From Echinicola sp. 20G (GTDB lineage: Bacteria; Bacteroidota; Bacteroidia; Cytophagales; Cyclobacteriaceae): a DNA stretch of 64,000 bases. Where the stretch lies: the NCBI RefSeq assembly GCF_015533855.1, contig NZ_AP024154.1, forward strand, positions 2,300,501 through 2,364,500. Direction: 5' to 3'. Shown here one piece after another: positions 59,945 to 64,000 of the stretch. Below the pieces are notes generated by a model, which was given only the letters and a program-made list of their open reading frames with translations, had not been told where the DNA came from and ran no database searches. Numbering within the stretch: position 1 is the first letter of the stretch; each line of letters starts with the position of its first letter. The position numbers were made by a program, and so were the translations under genes.

Positions 59945-61933
59945 ATGATGGAAGTCAAAGAGACCATAGCAAATACCAAGTATTGTAACAGCCTGACCAG
60001 TTACTCCAGAAGAAAGACGATTCCGGTAAAAATCGGCAATGTGTGGGTAGGAGGCGATAATCCGATTGTGGTTCAGTCGATGACCACCAAGGATACCATG
60101 GATACAGAAGGCTCGATAGCAGAGTGTATCCGCATGATCCAAAGTGGCTGTGAGCTGATCCGTATCACTGCGCCAAGTATCAAGGAAGCGGAGAATTTGC
60201 GGAATATCAAGGATGGTTTGGCAAAGCAAGGTTACTATGTGCCTTTGGTGGCGGACATTCACTTTACCCCCAATGCAGCAGAAATTGCTGCTGGAATTGT
60301 GGAGAAAGTAAGGATCAATCCGGGCAATTATGCGGACAAAAAGAAATTTGAGGTTATCGAACATACGGATGAGAGTTATCAGGAAGAGTTGGAAAGAATC
60401 CGTGAACGCTTTTTGCCTTTGATAAAGATTTGTAAGGAGCATGGTACCGCCATGAGGATTGGTACCAACCATGGTTCTTTGTCGGATAGGATTATGAGCC
60501 GTTATGGGGATACGCCGTTGGGTATGGTGGAATCTGCCTTGGAATTTCTGAGAATCTGTGAGGAGGAAAATTACCATGATATTGTCATTTCCATGAAATC
60601 TTCCAATACTCAGGTGATGGTGCAGGCCTACCGTTTATTGGTACAAAAGCTGGATGAAGGTGGCTTTAAACCGTACCCTTTACACCTCGGTGTGACTGAA
60701 GCGGGAGATGGTGAAGATGGCCGGGTCAAATCAGCTGTGGGCATAGGAACCTTGCTGGAAGATGGTCTCGGTGATACGGTGAGGGTTTCTTTGACAGAAG
60801 ATCCGGAATTTGAAGCACCTGTTGCAAGGGCTTTGATCGATCGATATACCAAAAGGCCTGGTCATGAGGATATCAAAGCAATAGAGGACTATCCGCTAAA
60901 CCCATTTGAATATAACAAAAGACATAGCTTAGAGGTCTATAATTTTGGTGGTGCCAATGTGCCAAGAGTGATTACAGATATTTCCAAAGTGGAGAATATC
61001 ACCAAAAAGGAATTGAAGCATGTTGGGCACTTCTATTTGCCTGAGCTGGATAAATGGAAGATGAATGATCAGGGATGTGATTTTGTTTATTCCGGGAGCA
61101 ACCCGATTTCTTTTATGTTGCCGAATGGTTTGAAGGAAATTGTGGATTGGAAGTTTTGGATGGAGTTATCAGACCAAAACAATAAGTTTCCAGCTTTCAC
61201 TTTGGAAGAGTTTTTAGCGACAAAAAACTACCACTCAGAACTGAATATCCTAAAGCTAAAAGATGTAGAAGTAGTGGAGGCGATCGGAGTTTTGGAAGGT
61301 AGAAAGGATGTGGTGATCATCTTGCATAGTGATAACAAGCACAATATGCCTGCCTTAAGAAGAGCTTATATCTCTTTGATCAATGCGGGTATCCAACTGC
61401 CCATCGTCACGGAAGCAGGATACAAGGAGCAGGATGCAGACCAAACCATGCTTTACGCGGCGACAGATTTGGGAGGTTTGTTGATTGATGGCTTGGGTGA
61501 TGGTGTGATGTTGGGATTGGAGGAAAAGGAGCAACAAGATAGAAAGGCCATGTTGGAGACGGTCAAACTCCATAACTCTGTCAGCTTTGGCGTCTTGCAG
61601 GCAGCCAGGACCAGAATGTCTAAGACAGAATATATTTCCTGTCCTTCCTGTGGTAGAACCCTCTTTGACCTACAAGAAACTACGGCCATGATCAGAAAGC
61701 GTACCGATCATTTGAAAGGGGTGAAAATTGGAATCATGGGTTGTATTGTCAATGGCCCTGGAGAAATGGCAGATGCCGATTATGGTTATGTGGGCTCTGG
61801 GAAAGGAAAAATAACCCTTTACAAAGGCAAAGAAGTGGTGAAGCGGTCTGTTCCTTCAGAAAATGCAGTGGACGAACTGATCAACATTATCCGTGAAGAT
61901 GGTCAGTGGATCGAACCAGAAGCGGTGGAGTAG
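59945..61933 (+). CDS. ispG: 4-hydroxy-3-methylbut-2-enyl-diphosphate synthase IspG (three-domain form)
   Basis: IspG converts MEcPP to HMBPP in the MEP isoprenoid pathway using a 4Fe-4S cluster. The 662-residue product has the N-terminal TIM barrel (NPIVVQSMTTKDTMDTEGSI, RINPGNYADKK, LGVTEAGDGEDGRVKSAVGI) and, after a roughly 250-residue insertion, the C-terminal cluster domain with C566-x-x-C569 in ISCPSCGRTLF, C600 in IMGCIVNGPGEM and the Glu of NGPGE. This long, three-domain form is the one found in Bacteroidota, Chlamydiae and plants; two-domain forms are about 360-400 residues. Starts 8 bp after the SDR gene. Confidence 0.97.
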   Translation: MMEVKETIANTKYCNSLTSYSRRKTIPVKIGNVWVGGDNPIVVQSMTTKDTMDTEGSIAECIRMIQSGCELIRITAPSIKEAENLRNIKDGLAKQGYYVPLVADIHFTPNAAEIAAGIVEKVRINPGNYADKKKFEVIEHTDESYQEELERIRERFLPLIKICKEHGTAMRIGTNHGSLSDRIMSRYGDTPLGMVESALEFLRICEEENYHDIVISMKSSNTQVMVQAYRLLVQKLDEGGFKPYPLHLGVTEAGDGEDGRVKSAVGIGTLLEDGLGDTVRVSLTEDPEFEAPVARALIDRYTKRPGHEDIKAIEDYPLNPFEYNKRHSLEVYNFGGANVPRVITDISKVENITKKELKHVGHFYLPELDKWKMNDQGCDFVYSGSNPISFMLPNGLKEIVDWKFWMELSDQNNKFPAFTLEEFLATKNYHSELNILKLKDVEVVEAIGVLEGRKDVVIILHSDNKHNMPALRRAYISLINAGIQLPIVTEAGYKEQDADQTMLYAATDLGGLLIDGLGDGVMLGLEEKEQQDRKAMLETVKLHNSVSFGVLQAARTRMSKTEYISCPSCGRTLFDLQETTAMIRKRTDHLKGVKIGIMGCIVNGPGEMADADYGYVGSGKGKITLYKGKEVVKRSVPSENAVDELINIIREDGQWIEPEAVE

Positions 61934-61979
61934 TTGTTAGAAAGTAGAACCAGAGTACCAGACATTAGATTTGAACAGT

Positions 61980-62171
61980 ATGGCCAGTAATAAATTCAAG
62001 GAGTTCTTTCAATTGGGTGAGGTAGGAAATTATTTTATTCGGGTTTTTAAAAAACCGGATCCTAACCAGAAAAGCAATTATAACCTGCGCATGATGCATG
62101 GGATCAACAAAATATCGATTTTGGTGTTTTTAGCGGCGTTGATTTTCTGGATTGTAAGAAGATTAATGTAG
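61980..62171 (+). CDS. Small membrane protein, Bacteroidota-type, unknown function
   Basis: The 63-residue product starts at ATG 61980 (a TTG nine bases upstream is less likely) and reads MASNKFKEFFQLGEVGNYFI with a basic, Pro-rich stretch (KKPDPNQKSNYNLRMMHG) and one C-terminal helix (ISILVFLAALIFWIVRRLM). The layout matches a conserved small Bacteroidota family, I believe DUF6728, with the QKSNYNLRMMHGINKIS core. It is 46 bp after ispG and may share its transcript. Confidence 0.68.
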   Translation: MASNKFKEFFQLGEVGNYFIRVFKKPDPNQKSNYNLRMMHGINKISILVFLAALIFWIVRRLM

Positions 62172-62186
62172 GAACTCTAAATTGTT

Positions 62187-62204
62187 TGTCTTAACCGTAA
62201 GACA
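62187..62204 (+). repeat. Hairpin-forming inverted repeat between the small membrane protein and MmcQ genes
   Basis: TGTCTTA, loop ACCG, TAAGACA: 7 bp perfect stem in the 59 bp gap. A short T-containing run (TCCTTTC) follows. It could be a weak terminator or part of the MmcQ gene's regulation. Confidence 0.4.
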
Positions 62205-62230
62205 TCCTTTCTACAACAATAGGCAACAAT

Positions 62231-62581
62231 ATGGATATCGTTTTTTTTAGGGATTATTGTTTGAGAAAGCCAGGAGTGTCCGAGGATACTCCTTTTGGCC
62301 CCGATACACTTGTCTTTAAAGTTGGAGGAAAACTTTTTGCTTTGATTGATATTGAAAAATTCGAAAGTGTCAACCTTAAATGTGACCCTGAAAGGGCGGT
62401 AGAGTTGAGAGAGAAATATAATGGGGTCATTCCGGGGTATCACATGAATAAAAAACATTGGAATACAGTGGCTTTCGGCGCAGACTTAGCCGATGCAGCT
62501 ATTCTCGAGCTCGTGGATCATTCCTATGAACTGGTTTTCCAGAGTCTTTCCAAAAAGGTTCAAAACGAAATTACCACATGA
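62231..62581 (+). CDS. MmcQ/YjbR family protein
   Basis: The 116-residue product has the double-wing CyaY-like fold of MmcQ/YjbR: FFRDYCLRKPGVSEDTPFGP, TLVFKVGGKLFALIDIEKFE, VNLKCDPERAVELREKYNGV, IPGYHMNKKHWNTVAFGADL and LVDHSYELVFQSL. All landmark segments are present and the length is normal. The family has been suggested to bind DNA, without firm proof. It overlaps the following ABC ATPase by 4 bp (ATGA), implying coupling. Confidence 0.9.
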   Translation: MDIVFFRDYCLRKPGVSEDTPFGPDTLVFKVGGKLFALIDIEKFESVNLKCDPERAVELREKYNGVIPGYHMNKKHWNTVAFGADLADAAILELVDHSYELVFQSLSKKVQNEITT

Positions 62582-63540
62582 GTTTTCTTAAGGTCAGTGA
62601 AGTCACCAAGCAATATGATGAGGAGAATATTGCCTTGGAAAAATTCAGCTTGCAAATCAGCAAAGGTGGAGTCGTTTCCATGGTGGGAGAAAGTGGTTCT
62701 GGTAAAAGCTCATTGTTGAGGATCATCGCCGGGCTGGAAGTCCAAAACTCTGGAGTGGTACACTTGGGTGACCAGAAGATCCTAAACCCTAAGCAAAAGC
62801 TTGTGCCCGGATATGATGAGATTCAGCTGATCCATCAGGAATATAAGTTGTATCCCAATTCAACCGTTGAAGAAAATATTGCCAGGCCTTTGCTGCTGTA
62901 TGATAAAACCTATCAGAAAGAAAGGGTGGAGGAGCTGCTGACCCTTTTGTCGCTTCAGGAGCACCGTTCCAAAAAGCCAAGGCAGCTATCCGGCGGACAA
63001 CAGCAGAAAGTGGCCATTGGAAGGGCTTTGAGTATTGAGCCAGAAGTGTTACTGTTGGATGAGCCCTTCAGTAGTTTGGATGCTATTCAGAAGCGTGAAT
63101 TGATCGAGGAGTTGAAGCTGATCTTTGATGAGCTGGATGTGACGGTTGTCTTTGTTACACATGAGGTGGATGATGCACTTCTCATGAGCGAAGAGCTATT
63201 GATTATCCAAAAGGGAAAGTTAGTGCAGCAAGGCAATGTTCGCGAGGTTTTTAGGAAGCCCAAGAATGAATATGTGGCCAAGCTTTTTGGAAACCTGAAT
63301 GAAATTCCTGGCGAGAAAAATACTTTTATCCGGCCTTCAGATTTGGAGATAGGAAAAAGTGGAGCTTATAAAGCTAAGGTCGATAAGCAGCAATACCTGC
63401 TTCATTATAATTTGTTGACTGTGGAGTTAGAAGGTGAAAAACTGAAGTGGAAGGTTGAAGATACCTCACGGAAATATCAAGTGGGAGATGTGCTGAACTT
63501 GAGCTTTGATCCAGCATATTTGATTCGATTTGAAGAATAA
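62578..63540 (+). CDS. Orphan ABC transporter ATP-binding protein
   Basis: The 320-residue product has Walker A in MVGESGSGKSSLLRIIAGLE, the Q-loop (IQLIHQEYKL), the signature RQLSGGQQQKVAIGRALSIE, Walker B LLLDEPFSSLDA and the switch His in VVFVTHEVDDALLM. The C-terminal 90 residues form a TOBE-like beta extension (FIRPSDLEIGKSGAYKAKVD and the LNLSFDPAYLIRF end), as in importers of the MalK/PotA type. No permease or binding protein lies next to it in the window, so the transported substrate is unknown. The gene overlaps MmcQ by 4 bp and ends at a bidirectional terminator. Confidence 0.9.
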   Translation: MSFLKVSEVTKQYDEENIALEKFSLQISKGGVVSMVGESGSGKSSLLRIIAGLEVQNSGVVHLGDQKILNPKQKLVPGYDEIQLIHQEYKLYPNSTVEENIARPLLLYDKTYQKERVEELLTLLSLQEHRSKKPRQLSGGQQQKVAIGRALSIEPEVLLLDEPFSSLDAIQKRELIEELKLIFDELDVTVVFVTHEVDDALLMSEELLIIQKGKLVQQGNVREVFRKPKNEYVAKLFGNLNEIPGEKNTFIRPSDLEIGKSGAYKAKVDKQQYLLHYNLLTVELEGEKLKWKVEDTSRKYQVGDVLNLSFDPAYLIRFEE

Positions 63541-63565
63541 GGGTAGAGATGAGAATCAATATTGT

Positions 63566-63607
63566 AAAAAAAGCTGGGCCTAGTTTATAACTTGGCCCAG
63601 CTTTTTT
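63566..63607. terminator. Bidirectional terminator between the ABC ATPase and SlyD genes
   Basis: AAAAAAGCTGGGCC, a 13 nt loop and GGCCCAGCTTTTTT form a 14 bp perfect stem with A- and T-tracts on both sides. It suits termination of both convergent transcripts. Confidence 0.92.
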
Positions 63608-63641
63608 CTTTTATCTAGTGTGTAGCGTCTAATATCTAAAC

Positions 63642-64000
63642 TCAATGTTGGTGTCCATGTTCGCCATGAACGTGACCATGCGCGATTTCTTCCACGGTAG
63701 CCTCTCGGACTTCTTGCACTTCACCGTCAAAATGTAATTTGAAATCCACCAAAGGATGGTTAAAGTCCAATAAAAGATCATCCCCAAGATCCTTCAATAC
63801 TTTAGCTTGCATGGGATAACCCTCTTCATCTACCAAAGGCAAGAAATTACCTTCTTGAAGCATTTCAGGTTTGAAACCTCTTTCTTCGGTCAGTTGGGCC
63901 TTGGCAATATCCACGATCAATTCATCATCTGCGGCGCCGTAGGCTTCATTCACTTCCAAAACAAAGCTAAAACTTTCCCCTTCTTTTTTGTCGGCCAAGT
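63642..64000 (-). CDS. SlyD-type FKBP peptidyl-prolyl isomerase, N terminus missing
   Basis: The reverse strand is open to the right edge, so the start lies beyond the window. The visible 119 residues cover the end of the FKBP domain (LADKKEGESFSFVLEVNEAY, like GxKxGExxxFxxxxEEAYG), the inserted-flap region and the conserved DFNHPLVDFKLHFDGEVQEV block with the EVREATVEEIAHG finish. The His-rich tail (HGHVHGEHGHQH) is typical of SlyD and can bind nickel or other metals. Full-length proteins have roughly 160-190 residues, so about 50 are missing. SlyD proteins are folding helpers and may help nickel enzymes. Confidence 0.88.
   Translation of the reverse strand, partial: LADKKEGESFSFVLEVNEAYGAADDELIVDIAKAQLTEERGFKPEMLQEGNFLPLVDEEGYPMQAKVLKDLGDDLLLDFNHPLVDFKLHFDGEVQEVREATVEEIAHGHVHGEHGHQH

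Overview
The window is a stretch of ordinary-looking core chromosome from a member of the Bacteroidota, most likely order Cytophagales and plausibly family Cyclobacteriaceae (the family is my inference from gene content and order, not from a search). Supporting signs seen directly are Bacteroidota-type promoters (TTTG, about 19 nt, TAnnTTTG), a C-terminal type IX secretion sorting domain, the long three-domain IspG, the short Bacteroidota omega-like protein next to coaBC and bamD, and an alternative complex III (act) locus joined to an aa3-type cytochrome oxidase locus. I see no rRNA, CRISPR array, phage, plasmid or complete insertion sequence. The only mobile-element trace is a short IS3-type orfA fragment near 58.9 kb.

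Layout. 1-5 kb, minus strand: coaBC (cut by the left edge), an omega-like RNA polymerase protein and bamD in one operon behind a clear promoter, then a T9SS cargo protein and an OstA/LptA-like protein. 5-13 kb: tilS with a cyclic-nucleotide-binding-domain gene, mdh, a 908-residue envelope protein, an MscS channel, and a convergent VTT membrane protein. 13-18 kb: an exported unknown, a cystathionine gamma-synthase-like enzyme behind its own promoter, then on the minus strand an unknown helical protein, a DUF2027/Smr protein and a CPD photolyase. 18-26 kb: tamB facing tsaD head to head, then smpB, an NlpC/P60-like protein that lacks its catalytic cysteine, and an HNH endonuclease. 26-30 kb: a GntP transporter, RidA, a D-serine-dehydratase-like PLP enzyme and an M19 dipeptidase, which together read as a D-amino-acid or dipeptide salvage unit. 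30-33 kb: rpsA with a structured leader, a DUF72 gene and tRNA-Cys.

33.5-50.2 kb is the respiratory block: actABCDEF, coxB, coxA, ctaA, ctaB, two subunit III genes and a subunit IV gene, closed by a strong terminator, followed by sco, a DUF420 gene and a small CxxC membrane protein. Electrons from menaquinol would pass through alternative complex III, whose ActA carries a fused mono-haem domain, directly to the aa3 oxidase. CtaA and CtaB make haem A for it and Sco loads its CuA centre.

50.2-64 kb: a very large multi-membrane-pass histidine kinase followed after 17 bp by a 1165-residue exported, probably outer-membrane protein; a lipoprotein glycoside-hydrolase-like gene; the IS3 remnant; a short-chain dehydrogenase with ispG; a small membrane protein; a MmcQ/YjbR protein overlapping an orphan ABC ATPase; and, across a bidirectional terminator, a SlyD-type prolyl isomerase cut by the right edge.

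I did not find a clear undescribed defence or mobile system. The best leads are the kinase plus outer-membrane protein pair, the cysteine-less NlpC/P60 protein, and the RidA/D-serine-dehydratase-like salvage operon.
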